From: Pseudomonas saxonica
GTDB taxonomy: Bacteria; Pseudomonadota; Gammaproteobacteria; Pseudomonadales; Pseudomonadaceae
DNA length: 64,000 nucleotides
Assembly (NCBI RefSeq): GCF_007858365.1
Contig: NZ_VFIO01000001.1
Coordinates: 558,001 to 622,000 of the forward strand
Direction: 5' to 3'
The notes under the pieces were generated by a model. That model was given only the letters and a program-made list of their open reading frames with translations. It did not search any database and had not been told where the DNA came from. The translations under genes and the position numbers were made by a program. Shown piece after piece: positions 15,694 through 26,059 of this stretch (positions are counted from its first letter, which is position 1; the number at the start of each line of letters is the position of its first letter).

Positions 15694-16938
15694 TCACGAA
15701 TAACGCAACGCATGCGCCGGTTGAATTTTCGCCGCCCGGTACGCCGGATACAGTGTCGCCAAAAAGCTCAGCACAAAGCCCGCACCGCAAATCAACGCCA
15801 CATCCGCGCCTTGCAATTCAGAAGGCAGGTTGCTGACGAAATACACGTCCGAACTGAAAATGTGTTGCCCTGATACCCGCTCCATCCAGCCCACCAGTTC
15901 GCTGACATTGAGCGCTGCAATCACACCCAGCACGCCGCCAATCAACGTACCGACAATGCCAATCACCGTGCCCTGCACCATAAAAATCGCCATGATCTGG
16001 CGCGGTGTGGCACCAATGGTGCGCAAGATGGCAATGTCCGCCCCTTTGTCATTCACCACCATGATCAAGGTGGCAATGATATTGAACGCCGCCACGGCAA
16101 CGATCATGAGCAACAACAGACCAATCATGGTCTTTTCCATCTTCATGGCACTGAACAGACTGCCTTGGGTGTGAGTCCAGTCATCTGCTTTGTAATCGGC
16201 ACCCAGGCCAGCCACGATCTGCTGCGAAACCTGGGGCGCCGCGTACAAGTCCTTGACCGCCAGACGCACGCTTTGCACCTGATTGGGCTCCCAGTGCTGA
16301 ATGGCTGCCGCATCGGCCATATGGACAAGCCCCATGGTGCCGTCCAGCTCTGCCCCGACCTTGAAGATGCCCACCACGTTCAACCGCTGTAGACGCGGGG
16401 TAATCCCGCCCGGCGCGGTGCTGGCTTCGGGCACGATCAAGGTGATTTTGTCACCCACCGCCAGACGGAAGCGCCGCGCGGTAATGTCGCCCAGCACCAC
16501 ACCAAACTCGCCGGGCTTAAGGTCGTCGAGCTTGCCCTGCACAATATGCTGGGTGACGATCGACACCTTGCCTTCCTGCGCCGGATCGATGCCGCTGATC
16601 TGAATCGGCTGCATCGAACCCTTATAGGAAAGCATGCCGTCCATTTCGGTAAACGGCACCGCAGCGGTGACTTGCGGATTCTTCATCGCCGCCTGAGCCA
16701 CTGGCCGCCAGTCATCAATAGGCTTGACGCCCACCACGGTGGCATGTGGCACCATGCCGAGAATGCGGTTACTCATTTCACGCTGAAAACCGTTCATCAC
16801 CGACAACACCACGATCATCGCCAGCACGCCAAGGGCGAGGCCGATCATCGACGTCATGGAAATAAACGAAACAAAACGATTGCGGCGCTTGGCGCGGGTA
16901 TAGCGCGTGCCGATAAAAATCGATAACGGTCTGAACAT
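15694..16938 (-). CDS. lolE: Lipoprotein-releasing ABC transporter permease (LolC/E family)
   Basis: This 414-aa protein opens [23 protein letters not shown], followed by a first membrane helix. A large periplasmic domain comes next, and three C-terminal helices of the FtsX/MacB type follow ([18 protein letters not shown], and then the last two). With LolD it extracts mature lipoproteins from the inner membrane for LolA. It is named lolE because it is the third gene of the set; lolC and lolE are close paralogues here. The gap to lolD contains a terminator-like hairpin. Confidence 0.9.
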   Translation of the reverse strand: MFRPLSIFIGTRYTRAKRRNRFVSFISMTSMIGLALGVLAMIVVLSVMNGFQREMSNRILGMVPHATVVGVKPIDDWRPVAQAAMKNPQVTAAVPFTEMDGMLSYKGSMQPIQISGIDPAQEGKVSIVTQHIVQGKLDDLKPGEFGVVLGDITARRFRLAVGDKITLIVPEASTAPGGITPRLQRLNVVGIFKVGAELDGTMGLVHMADAAAIQHWEPNQVQSVRLAVKDLYAAPQVSQQIVAGLGADYKADDWTHTQGSLFSAMKMEKTMIGLLLLMIVAVAAFNIIATLIMVVNDKGADIAILRTIGATPRQIMAIFMVQGTVIGIVGTLIGGVLGVIAALNVSELVGWMERVSGQHIFSSDVYFVSNLPSELQGADVALICGAGFVLSFLATLYPAYRAAKIQPAHALRYS

Positions 16939-16950
16939 TCGCGGGCACCG

Positions 16951-16992
16951 TATGAAAATAAAAGACCCGACCCCAAAAAACGGCGTCGGGTT
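16951..16992 (-). terminator. Terminator-like hairpin between lolD and lolE
   Basis: ACCCGAC (16965-16971) and GTCGGGT (16985-16991) form a stem which, read on the minus strand, is followed by CTTTTATTTTC. It lies in the 61-bp gap between lolD stop and lolE start, so it could reduce lolE transcription relative to lolCD. Confidence 0.5.
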
Positions 16993-16999
16993 TGGCCGA

Positions 17000-17683
<684 letters not shown>

Positions 17684-17690
17684 GCCCAAC

Positions 17691-18941
17691 TCACTCATAA
17701 CGAAGCGCCTGCGCAGGCTGGGTGCGTGCAGCACGCCAAGCCGGGTACAAGGTCGCGAGGAAACTCAGAACCAATGCTGCACCGCAGACCATCAACACAT
17801 CCTGCGCTTGCAACTGCGAAGGCAGGTAGTCGATGAAATACACATCAGCATTGAGAAACTTGTGACCGATCAGCCCTTCAAGGGCCGAGATCGCAGCACT
17901 GACATTGAGTGCTGCGAGCATGCCCAGCACCGCGCCAATAGCCGTACCGACCACTCCGATCACAGTGCCTTGCACCATGAAGATCGCCATGATCGTGCCC
18001 GGCGTCGCACCCAAGGTGCGCAGAATGGCGATGTCGCCTTTCTTGTCATTGACCACCATCACCAGCGTGGAAATGATGTTGAACGCGGCCACAGCCACAA
18101 TCAGCAACAACAGTAAGCCAATCATGGCTTTTTCCATGCGAATGGCTTGATAGAGGTTGCCGTGGGTGCGAGTCCAGTCACGGGCGTAGTAATGGCTTTC
18201 ACCCAACTGCTGGGCAATGTCCCAGGCTGCACGCGGCGCCTCGAACAGGTCGTTAAACTTCAACCGCAGGCCTTGCACCTGGTCAGGCTTCCAACGCTGC
18301 AAGCGCGCCAGATCCTGCAGGTTGGTGACACCCAGGTAGCCGTCAATTTCACCGGCACCCACATGGAAAATGCCCTGCACCGTGAAACGCTTCATGCGCG
18401 GGAACATCCCGGCAGGCGTTACGGTAACTTCCGGCGCAACGAAGGTCAGCTTGTCGCCGATGCCAACGCCCAGCTGTTTAGCGGCCTTGTCGCCTATCAC
18501 GATGCCGAAACTGCCGGGGGTCAACGAATCGAGCTGCCCTTCAAGCATAAAGTGATCAATGATCGAAACCTTGCGCTCCTGCGCCGGGTCGATGGCATTG
18601 AGCAGCACTTTCTGCACATTGCCGTCATGGGTCAGCAGCCCTTGCATCTGGGTGAACGGCGCTACGGCCTCCACCTTGGGGTTTTGCTGAACCTTGGCGG
18701 CCAGGCTTTGCCAGTCGCTGATCGGTTGATCGCCGACGATGGTCGCGTGGGGCACCATGCCCAACACGCGGGTGCGCATTTCATGATCGAAGCCGTTCAT
18801 CACTGATAACACCACAATCATGACGACCACGCCGAGGGCGAGTCCGATCATTGAAGTCAGAGAAATGAACGACACAAAATGATTGCGACGCTTTGCACGG
18901 GTATAACGCGTGCCGATAAATACGAAGAGAGGTCTGAACAT
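17691..18941 (-). CDS. lolC: Lipoprotein-releasing ABC transporter permease (LolC/E family)
   Basis: This 416-aa protein is colinear with the 414-aa paralogue at 15694-16938, with the same [23 protein letters not shown] opening, periplasmic domain and three C-terminal helices. It is the first gene of the lol operon on this strand, hence lolC by position. It contains [20 protein letters not shown], the conserved coupling and membrane segment. The stop TGA overlaps an alternative lolD start. The pair forms the membrane channel that hands lipoproteins to LolA. Confidence 0.9.
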   Translation of the reverse strand: MFRPLFVFIGTRYTRAKRRNHFVSFISLTSMIGLALGVVVMIVVLSVMNGFDHEMRTRVLGMVPHATIVGDQPISDWQSLAAKVQQNPKVEAVAPFTQMQGLLTHDGNVQKVLLNAIDPAQERKVSIIDHFMLEGQLDSLTPGSFGIVIGDKAAKQLGVGIGDKLTFVAPEVTVTPAGMFPRMKRFTVQGIFHVGAGEIDGYLGVTNLQDLARLQRWKPDQVQGLRLKFNDLFEAPRAAWDIAQQLGESHYYARDWTRTHGNLYQAIRMEKAMIGLLLLLIVAVAAFNIISTLVMVVNDKKGDIAILRTLGATPGTIMAIFMVQGTVIGVVGTAIGAVLGMLAALNVSAAISALEGLIGHKFLNADVYFIDYLPSQLQAQDVLMVCGAALVLSFLATLYPAWRAARTQPAQALRYE

Positions 18942-19035
18942 GTCGGGGCTTGTTCGAGGGAAAAGAAGACGTCCTTGTGGCGAGGCCTGATAAGCAGCTT
19001 TACACTCAGACCACAGCCGCCATCATGGGTTCGCC

Positions 19036-19620
19036 ATGTCGACATTAAATGAAGAAGATCGCCGCGAATACTACCGTATCGAGGATCTGATCGCACTGGA
19101 AATAACCCCGCTGTCGGACTCCGACGCCGCGAGCGGCGAAGTGTTGCAGGATGCGTCACCATTGTTCAATTTGCTCAGCGAACTGCACCTCAGCGAATTC
19201 GAATCCCAGCACCTGCTGCGCCAGATCAGCGAACGCGACCGCACCCTTTCCAGCTACCTTAAAACCCTCAATAAACGCGTAGATCTGCTCAGCCAGATTG
19301 TGGCGCAAACAGTGTTGGGCAAAATCGGTGAACTGCAACCGGTGAAGCTTTCAGAAGGTGGCATTGAATTTCACCAGAAACAGCCATTGCCCGTGGATAC
19401 CCATCTGTCTCTGAAGCTGGTGCTGATGCCTCAAGCATTGGGTTTGCTGCTGCGTGCCCGCGTTGTCACATGCCGTGCCGAAGATGAAGGTTACGTGATC
19501 GACACCGAATTCGAAGCCCTCAATGACACCCAGCGCCAGTTGCTGGCACGGTACATTTTGCAAAAACAGGCACAGGCACGCCGCCTCGCCCGCGAACAAC
19601 ACGAATCCGCAGCCGAGTAA
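19036..19620 (+). CDS. PilZ-domain protein, putative c-di-GMP receptor
   Basis: This 194-aa protein starts RREYYRIED, the N-terminal Arg-rich part of a PilZ-like binding site. A helical middle (about 45-100) follows, then VKLSEGGIEF, which corresponds to the (D/N)xSxxG element of PilZ domains. No membrane helix is seen. It is divergent from lolC and 36 bp before the phosphodiesterase gene, the standard Pseudomonas position. Binding of c-di-GMP is a family-based expectation; the RxxxR motif is slightly atypical (RREYYR). Confidence 0.78.
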   Translation: MSTLNEEDRREYYRIEDLIALEITPLSDSDAASGEVLQDASPLFNLLSELHLSEFESQHLLRQISERDRTLSSYLKTLNKRVDLLSQIVAQTVLGKIGELQPVKLSEGGIEFHQKQPLPVDTHLSLKLVLMPQALGLLLRARVVTCRAEDEGYVIDTEFEALNDTQRQLLARYILQKQAQARRLAREQHESAAE

Positions 19621-19656
19621 TCACTCAAGCTGCGCGCACCCTTATAAGGAGTACCT

Positions 19657-20379
19657 GTGACCCTGATTTATGGCCATCGCGGCGCCAAAGGCGAAGCACC
19701 GGAAAACACCCTCGCAAGCTTTGAGCAATGCCTCAAGCATGGCGTTCGTCGCTGCGAACTCGACCTGCACTTGTCCAAAGATGGCGAGCTGATGGTGATT
19801 CACGACCCCACCCTCAAGCGCACCACTGACCGACGCGGCAAAGTGATCGAGCACACCGCAGCCGACCTGATGACCTATGACGCACGCAAAGGCGGCCCGG
19901 GCTGGTTGCAGCCTTGCCCGATCCCGAGACTGGAAGAACTGTTCGAAAAATGTAACTTCGAGCATTGGCAGCTTGAAGTCAAAAGTGCATCACGTACGCG
20001 GGCAGCCAGTACCGTGCTGGCGATTCGCGAGATGGCTGAACGTCATGGCTTGATGGACAAAGTCACCGTCACCTCCAGCTCCCGCGAAGTACTTAAAGCC
20101 GCATTGGAACTGACACCGGACTTGTCGCGTGGACTGGTCGCCGAATACGCCTGGCTTGACCCGATCAAGGTCGCACAAAGCTATGGCTGTGACCTGCTGG
20201 CATTGAACTGGACACTCTGCACCCCGGAACGTCTGGCCAAAGCCCAGCGTCAGGGTTTGCATGTGTCGGTATGGACAGTCAACGAACCTGCGCTGATGCG
20301 CAGGCTCGCTGATTTCGGCGTCGACAGCCTGATTACAGACTTTCCCGGTTTGGCCACTGCCACCCTTGGGAATGGCTGA
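19657..20379 (+). CDS. Glycerophosphodiester phosphodiesterase
   Basis: This 240-aa cytosolic GDPD has the catalytic HRGAKGEAPENTLASF (His in HRG) followed by ELDLHLSKDGELMVIHD, with the metal-binding E/D pair and the second catalytic His. It hydrolyses glycerophosphodiesters to glycerol-3-phosphate and an alcohol. It has no signal peptide, so it is UgpQ-like rather than the periplasmic GlpQ. The start is GTG 19657, with an AAGGAGT site 5 bases upstream. It converges on sthA. Confidence 0.93.
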   Translation: MTLIYGHRGAKGEAPENTLASFEQCLKHGVRRCELDLHLSKDGELMVIHDPTLKRTTDRRGKVIEHTAADLMTYDARKGGPGWLQPCPIPRLEELFEKCNFEHWQLEVKSASRTRAASTVLAIREMAERHGLMDKVTVTSSSREVLKAALELTPDLSRGLVAEYAWLDPIKVAQSYGCDLLALNWTLCTPERLAKAQRQGLHVSVWTVNEPALMRRLADFGVDSLITDFPGLATATLGNG

Positions 20380-20421
20380 AATCGGTCTCCCCGGCCGGCT
20401 CAGGCCACCGGCCGGAGCCGC

Positions 20422-21816
20422 TTAAAAAAGCCGGTTAAGGCCATCGTAAGCCGCTACCCGATAGGCTTCAGCCATGGTCGGGTAGTTGAACGTGGTGTTC
20501 ACAAAATACTTAAGGGTATTGAGCTCGCCCGGCTGATTCATGATCGCCTGGCCGATGTGCACGATTTCTGAAGCCTGATAACCGAAGCAGTGAACGCCCA
20601 GCACTTCAAGGGTTTCACGGTGGAACAGGATTTTCAGCATGCCCTGAGGCTCACCGGCAATCTGCGCCCGCGCCATGCTCTTGAAGAACGCCTTGCCCAC
20701 TTCATAAGGCACTTTGGCCTGGGTCAGCTCTTGCTCGTTCTTGCCGATGGAGCTGATCTCGGGAATGGTATAAATCCCGGTTGGCACGTCATTGACGAAG
20801 CGCCAGCTGCCGTTGTCGACGATGCTGCCAGCGGCCGAACGACCCTGGTCGTGAGCAGCACTGGCTAGACTCGGCCAACCAATCACATCGCCTGCGGCGA
20901 AAATGTTTGGCACGGTGGTGCGGTAGTTTTCATCAACGGTGATCTGACCACGACCGTTGGGCTTGATGCCGATGTTCTCCAGCCCCAGCAGGTCAGTGTT
21001 ACCGGTACGGCCGTTGCACCAGAGCAAGGCGTCCGCCTTGATCTTCTTGCCGGACTTGAGGTGCAGGATCACGCCGTTTTCGACGCCTTCTACACGCTCA
21101 TATTCTTCGTTATGGCGAACGGTGATGTTGTTGTTGCTGAAGTGGTAGCTCAGCGCTTGCGAGATCTCGGAATCGAGGAAGCTCAGCAGTTGCTCGCGGT
21201 TATCCACCAGCTCAATCAACACCCCCAGACCACTGAAGATCGACGCGTATTCGCAACCGATCACACCTGCTCCGTAAACAATCAGCTTACGCGGTGTGTG
21301 GCCCAGACTGAGGATGGTGTCGCTATCGTAGATACGCGAGTGAGTGAAATCGATATCTGCCGGGCGATACGGACGCGAGCCGGTGGCAATAATGATTTGC
21401 TTGGCCATCAGGGTTTCGACAACGCCGTTGGTGCAGACCACTTCAATGGTTTGCTCATCGGTAAAGCTGCCGGTACCGAAGAACAGGTCGACACGGTTAC
21501 GTGCGTAGTATCCGGTGCGCGAAGCCACTTGCTTGGAAATAACCTTCTCGGCGCTTTTCAGTACGTCCGGGAACGAGAACCAACGCGGCTCACCAATGGC
21601 CCGAAACATCGGATTGGTGTTGAATTGCATGATCTGGCGAACCGAGTGACGCAAGGCTTTGGACGGGATCGTGCCCAAGTGCGTGCAGTTGCCGCCAACC
21701 TGACGCCGGCTATCCACCATCGCCACCTTGCGCCCAGCTTTTGCGGCGTTCATTGCCGCACCTTCTCCTGCCGGGCCAGAGCCCAGTACCACTACGTCGT
21801 AGTTGTAGACAGCCAT
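20422..21816 (-). CDS. sthA: Soluble pyridine nucleotide transhydrogenase
   Basis: This 464-aa flavoprotein has the FAD-binding [17 protein letters not shown], the NAD-binding [17 protein letters not shown] and the C-terminal dimerisation domain. The redox-active disulfide of related reductases is absent ([13 protein letters not shown], with Thr where the second Cys would be), which is the hallmark of SthA. It exchanges reducing equivalents between NADPH and NAD in the cytosol. ATG 21816 has AGGAGT upstream. Confidence 0.96.
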   Translation of the reverse strand: MAVYNYDVVVLGSGPAGEGAAMNAAKAGRKVAMVDSRRQVGGNCTHLGTIPSKALRHSVRQIMQFNTNPMFRAIGEPRWFSFPDVLKSAEKVISKQVASRTGYYARNRVDLFFGTGSFTDEQTIEVVCTNGVVETLMAKQIIIATGSRPYRPADIDFTHSRIYDSDTILSLGHTPRKLIVYGAGVIGCEYASIFSGLGVLIELVDNREQLLSFLDSEISQALSYHFSNNNITVRHNEEYERVEGVENGVILHLKSGKKIKADALLWCNGRTGNTDLLGLENIGIKPNGRGQITVDENYRTTVPNIFAAGDVIGWPSLASAAHDQGRSAAGSIVDNGSWRFVNDVPTGIYTIPEISSIGKNEQELTQAKVPYEVGKAFFKSMARAQIAGEPQGMLKILFHRETLEVLGVHCFGYQASEIVHIGQAIMNQPGELNTLKYFVNTTFNYPTMAEAYRVAAYDGLNRLF

Positions 21817-22094
21817 GCGTACTCCTCAGAACAGGCCGTGGCACCGCTTTGGGCACCTACGGCTAAATCATGTCGCGGTCAGCGCCATGAAAGATCAAAA
21901 CGTGGGGCACAGTCTATAGAAGCCTGAACGCTGCGAACATTAACCCTTGGTCTGGTCGTTGGCTATTTTTGCATTCACTACACAATCAGCAACCATTCAC
22001 CCTGACTTCCAGAAGGGTGAAGGGACTCAATGCACCCGACACACCTGTTAAAACTGACATAACCTCAAACAACCTATCGATCAGGATCGCCAGC

Positions 22095-22658
22095 ATGCGT
22101 CAGTTGTTGATCGTTCTTTTATTAGCCTGCAGCGCCACCGCAGCGGCCGACGATGCCGCGCAGATAAAAGACGCCGCGTTCCCGGCGCAATGGCGCGATG
22201 GCTCTGTAGTCCTGCCGCGCCAAGGCCAAGTCGTGCTGACTTACCTATGGGCCGATATTTACGCTGCCGCGCTGTACACCGCGCCGGGCGTGACACCTCA
22301 ACAAGCGTTCGATCAGCAGCGCGACCTGCGCCTGGAACTGTTCTATCTACGCGACCTGAAACACAGCGATATCACCAAAGCTTCCGCCACCATCCTTGAG
22401 CGCCAACATCCGCCAACCGTATTGACCCCCCTCAAACCCGAGCTGAAAAAATTGCAAGACAGTTTCGGCGACATCAAACGGGGTGATCGCTTCGCCTTGA
22501 ACTTCTCACCACAACGTGGCCTGAACCTTGAGCGAAATGGCAGCGTCATTTTCACCAGCCAGAACCCGGCATTGGCCAAAACCTATCTCGGCATCTGGCT
22601 TGCGCCCGACGGCTTGCCCGAAAACCTGCGTAAGACGTTGATGAAACTTGCCCCCTGA
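22095..22658 (+). CDS. Periplasmic chalcone isomerase-like protein
   Basis: This 187-aa protein has a cleavable signal peptide (MRQLLIVLLLACSATAAA). The mature part (VVLTYLWADIYAAALYTAPG, ending NPALAKTYLGIWLAPDGLPE) matches the bacterial chalcone isomerase-like family, where the last segment ends in a conserved GIW. Bacterial members are of unknown function. ATG 22095 gives the signal peptide; a longer frame to 21969 is not supported. A spaced 11-bp inverted repeat lies just downstream. Confidence 0.78.
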   Translation: MRQLLIVLLLACSATAAADDAAQIKDAAFPAQWRDGSVVLPRQGQVVLTYLWADIYAAALYTAPGVTPQQAFDQQRDLRLELFYLRDLKHSDITKASATILERQHPPTVLTPLKPELKKLQDSFGDIKRGDRFALNFSPQRGLNLERNGSVIFTSQNPALAKTYLGIWLAPDGLPENLRKTLMKLAP

Positions 22659-22673
22659 CCTGCCCTGTAGTAG

Positions 22674-22727
22674 CCACAACAGTTGCCTACATATTTTGAT
22701 ACACATATGGTTACAAAACTGTTGTGG
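22674..22727. repeat. Spaced 11-bp perfect inverted repeat
   Basis: CCACAACAGTT (22674-22684) and AACTGTTGTGG (22717-22727) are exact inverses, with a 32-bp AT-rich spacer. It lies between the chalcone isomerase-like gene and the MFS gene, 86 bp before the latter. It has no T tract, so it could be an operator or a non-canonical terminator. Confidence 0.5.
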
Positions 22728-22812
22728 GGAAAGCGAACGCCATGCCCTTGCAGTGCGGACAAGCAAAAAAACATGGATTACGCATAAAACAGATAACAGC
22801 GGGTGATTTCTG

Positions 22813-24111
22813 ATGGCCTCCAGTACGGGCACGGGCAAGGCGATTTTTCGCGTTGTCAGCGGTAACTTTCTTGAGATGTTCGACTTTATGGTCTTCGGCT
22901 TTTATGCCACGGCCATCGCCAAAACCTTCTTCCCGAGCGAAAGCGCTTTTGCCTCACTGATGCTTGCCCTGGCGACTTTCGGCGCCGGTTTCCTGATGCG
23001 CCCTCTGGGTGCCATTTTTCTGGGTGCTTACATCGACCGCCACGGCCGCCGTAAAGGCCTGATCATTACACTGGCCCTGATGGCCATGGGCACAGTGCTG
23101 ATTGCTTGTGTGCCGGGCTATTCCACGCTGGGCGTCGCCGCCCCCCTGTTGGTACTGTTGGGCCGTCTACTGCAAGGCTTCTCTGCTGGCGTGGAGCTGG
23201 GCGGGGTTTCGGTCTATCTGGCAGAGATTGCCACCCCGGGTCGCAAAGGCTTCTTCGTAAGCTGGCAGTCGGCCAGTCAACAAGCCGCGGTGGTGTTTGC
23301 CGGCTTGCTGGGCGTGGGCCTGAACCACTGGCTAAGTCCCGCAGAAATGGGCGAATGGGGCTGGCGCATCCCCTTCCTGATTGGCTGCATGATCGTGCCG
23401 GTGATCTTTGTCATCCGTAAATCCATGCAAGAAACCCCGGAGTTTGAAGCCCGCAAGCATCACCCCACGCTGCGCGAAATCGTGCGTTCCGTAGGGCAAA
23501 ACTTTGGCCTGGTCCTCGGCGGCATGGCCCTGGTGATCATGACCACCGTGTCGTTCTACCTGATCACCGCCTACACCCCGACCTTCGGCAAGGCAGAACT
23601 GAACCTGACGGATCTGCAAGCCTTGCTGGTGACCGTGTGCATCGGCCTGTCGAACTTCTTCTGGCTGCCGGTCATGGGTTCGCTGTCTGACAAGATCGGG
23701 CGCAAGCCACTGCTGCTGGGCTCGACTATTCTGGCCATTTTGACCGCCTACCCGGCCTTGTCATGGCTCGTGGCCAACCCAAGCTTCAGCCATTTGCTGA
23801 TGGTCGAGTTGTGGCTGTCATTCCTCTATGGCTCGTACAACGGCGCAATGGTTGTGGCGCTGACTGAAATCATGCCGATTGAAGTACGCACCACCGGTTT
23901 TTCGCTGGCTTACAGCCTGGCGACCGCAACGTTCGGTGGCTTTACCCCAGCCGCCTGTACCTACCTGATCCATGTGCTGGATAACAAAGCGGCTCCCGGC
24001 CTGTGGTTGACTGGCGCTGCTGTGTTGGGCTTGATCGCAACCGTGGTGCTGTTTCGTGGCAATCAGCACCAACTGCGTACGGCGCAATCGGCAGTACCGG
24101 GTAACGCCTAA
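22813..24111 (+). CDS. MFS transporter, citrate/tricarballylate-proton symporter type
   Basis: This 432-aa, twelve-helix transporter has the N-terminal pattern [20 protein letters not shown], the MFS loop motif [11 protein letters not shown] and the second copy [10 protein letters not shown]; these fit the metabolite:H+ symporter group that includes CitA and TcuC. It probably imports tricarboxylates across the inner membrane. The ribosome site is weak (GGGTGA). It stands alone and is followed by a REP pair and a strong bidirectional terminator. The exact substrate cannot be read from sequence. Confidence 0.85.
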   Translation: MASSTGTGKAIFRVVSGNFLEMFDFMVFGFYATAIAKTFFPSESAFASLMLALATFGAGFLMRPLGAIFLGAYIDRHGRRKGLIITLALMAMGTVLIACVPGYSTLGVAAPLLVLLGRLLQGFSAGVELGGVSVYLAEIATPGRKGFFVSWQSASQQAAVVFAGLLGVGLNHWLSPAEMGEWGWRIPFLIGCMIVPVIFVIRKSMQETPEFEARKHHPTLREIVRSVGQNFGLVLGGMALVIMTTVSFYLITAYTPTFGKAELNLTDLQALLVTVCIGLSNFFWLPVMGSLSDKIGRKPLLLGSTILAILTAYPALSWLVANPSFSHLLMVELWLSFLYGSYNGAMVVALTEIMPIEVRTTGFSLAYSLATATFGGFTPAACTYLIHVLDNKAAPGLWLTGAAVLGLIATVVLFRGNQHQLRTAQSAVPGNA

Positions 24112-24121
24112 CTCATGCTCC

Positions 24122-24241
24122 GTAGCACTGCCGCAGGCTGCGTCCGATTGCGCAGCGATCGTTAAGCCTGCGTTCGCGGCGTGTTTGAGAGAAGGTTTTG
24201 CGACGGTTTCACCGCCGGACGCAGCCTGCGGCAGCTGCTAC
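24122..24241. repeat. Paired REP-like element
   Basis: A GTAGCA...CTGCCGCAGGCTGCGTCCG unit (24122-24146) is matched by its inverse at 24215-24241, giving a 120-bp imperfect cruciform-like pair. Next to the first arm is TGCGCAGCGATC, which recurs in the single copy at 37351-37391. This is typical of Pseudomonas REP/BIME elements. Confidence 0.75.
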
Positions 24242-24263
24242 AAAAGTAAATGGCAGCACACAC

Positions 24264-24293
24264 AAAAACGCCCCGACATGTCGGGGCGTTTTC
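24264..24293. terminator. Bidirectional terminator between MFS gene and gap
   Basis: A perfect 28-bp palindrome, AAAACGCCCCGACA (24265-24278) and its inverse (24279-24292), gives a GC-rich stem with T tracts on both strands. It serves the converging MFS transporter gene and gap. Confidence 0.88.
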
Positions 24294-24308
24294 AGTTGCT
24301 GCGGTTGC

Positions 24309-25772
24309 TTAGCGCGGGAACGCTGGCGGGTTAACCCCGGCCATGTCTTCCATCACACGCACTACCTGGCAGCTGTAACCGAATTCGTTGTCGTACCACA
24401 CGTACAGCACAACGCGGTTGTCATTGCAGATAGTTGCTTCAGCATCCACCACACCGGCGTGACGCGAACCTACGAAGTCAGTGGACACAACTTCTTGCGA
24501 GCTCACGAAATCGATCTGCTTATGCAGGTCGGAGTGCAGCGCCATGTGACGCAGGTACTCGTTCATTTCTTCACGAGTCGCCGGCTTCTCAAGGTTGAGG
24601 TTGAGGATCGCCATCGATACGTTCGGCGTAGGCACGCGAATCGCATTACCGGTCAGCTTGCCGGCCAGCTCAGGCAGAGCCTTGGCAGCTGCAGTCGCTG
24701 CACCGGTCTCGGTGATCACCATGTTCAGCGCGGCGCTACGACCACGGCGATCGCCTTTGTGGAAGTTGTCGATCAGGTTCTGGTCGTTGGTGTACGAGTG
24801 AACCGTTTCAACGTGACCGTTGACGATACCGAACTTGTCATTGACTGCCTTGAGCACCGGCACGATGGCGTTGGTGGTGCAGGAGGCCGCCGAGACGATC
24901 TTGTCGTCAGCAGTGATTTCGCCGTGGTTGATACCATGAACGATGTTTTTCAGCTTGCCCTTGCCCGGCGCGGTCAGCACCACACGGTCAATCCCAGGGC
25001 ACTGCAAGTGCTGGCCCAGACCTTCGGCATCACGCCATACACCGGTGTTGTCCACCAGCAGTGCGTTTTCAATGCCGTACTGGGTGTAATCCACCTCGGT
25101 CGGGTTCTTCGCGTAGATCACCTGAATCAGGTTACCGTTGGCGGTGATGGTGTTGTTTTCTTCATCCACCACAATGGTGCCGTCGAACGGGCCGTGAACC
25201 GAGTCACGACGCAACAGGCTTGCGCGCTTGACCAGGTCGTTTTCGGCACCTTTGCGCACGACGATGGCACGCAGACGCAGGCCGTCGCCGCCACCGGTTT
25301 TTTCGATCAGGATGCGCGCCAGCAGACGACCGATACGACCGAAGCCGTACAGTACAACGTCGGTGCCTTTACGAGCTGCAGCATTCTGCTGACCCACGAC
25401 ATCGGCCAACTCATCACGAACGAACTGCTCGGCAGTACGCCCATTGCCCTCAGCCTTGAATTTAACGGCCAGCTTGCCCAGGTCTACCGAAGCAGCGCCG
25501 AGCTTGAGCTCGCTCATTGCTTTGAGCAGCGGGAAAGTATCGTGCACGGACAATTCAATGTCATCGGACTGACGGTGGCGAGCAAAGCGGTGCGCTTTAA
25601 GAATCGCAATGACTGAACGGTTGATCAGGCTGCGGCCATAGATCGAGCTCACCACGTTGTTATTGCGGTAAAGCTGGCCGATTAGCGGAATCATCGCTTC
25701 TGCGAGTGCTTCACGGTCGATCCATTCACCAAGACACTGGTCGGGCTTCTGAGTCACGGGAACCTTCCACAT
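24309..25772 (-). CDS. gap: Long-form glyceraldehyde-3-phosphate dehydrogenase
   Basis: This 487-aa protein is about 130 residues longer at the N-terminus than classical GAPDH. The dehydrogenase core starts around YGFGRIGRLLARI (nucleotide binding) and the catalytic Cys is in AASCTTNAIVPVL. The N-terminal extension (IPLIGQLYRNNNVVSSIYGRS) is of the type seen in a Pseudomonas GAPDH paralogue. No strong ribosome site precedes ATG 25772, but the N-terminus fits. It probably acts in gluconeogenic or glycolytic triose interconversion. It is divergent from mfd, 287 bp away. Confidence 0.9.
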   Translation of the reverse strand: MWKVPVTQKPDQCLGEWIDREALAEAMIPLIGQLYRNNNVVSSIYGRSLINRSVIAILKAHRFARHRQSDDIELSVHDTFPLLKAMSELKLGAASVDLGKLAVKFKAEGNGRTAEQFVRDELADVVGQQNAAARKGTDVVLYGFGRIGRLLARILIEKTGGGDGLRLRAIVVRKGAENDLVKRASLLRRDSVHGPFDGTIVVDEENNTITANGNLIQVIYAKNPTEVDYTQYGIENALLVDNTGVWRDAEGLGQHLQCPGIDRVVLTAPGKGKLKNIVHGINHGEITADDKIVSAASCTTNAIVPVLKAVNDKFGIVNGHVETVHSYTNDQNLIDNFHKGDRRGRSAALNMVITETGAATAAAKALPELAGKLTGNAIRVPTPNVSMAILNLNLEKPATREEMNEYLRHMALHSDLHKQIDFVSSQEVVSTDFVGSRHAGVVDAEATICNDNRVVLYVWYDNEFGYSCQVVRVMEDMAGVNPPAFPR

Positions 25773-26059
25773 GTAGGGGCTGAAAAAAGGGGCTACATTA
25801 TGCCGCCGTGCCCAAGCAGGGGCAATGCACGCCTGTCACACTCCATCACTGAAACGATTAAGCCCCAACGAATATAGGCGAAAAAAAATCTACACGGCCG
25901 TTTTTATCAGGTGAAATACCCTTGCGCTGCGCCTCTTTCGCCCCCATGTTCGTTCACACCCGCTGATTTCAATGGCGCTTAAAAGACGGTAACTGACAGC
26001 CAGCCCCTTGGCCCGTTACACTTGCCGACTTTGCCGCAACGCTTGGAGCTCAACCTTCC

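Noticed and set aside
24198..25616. Plus-strand open frame (472 codons) opposite gap
   Set aside because: Antisense to a clear GAPDH gene; begins inside a REP element and has no recognisable fold.
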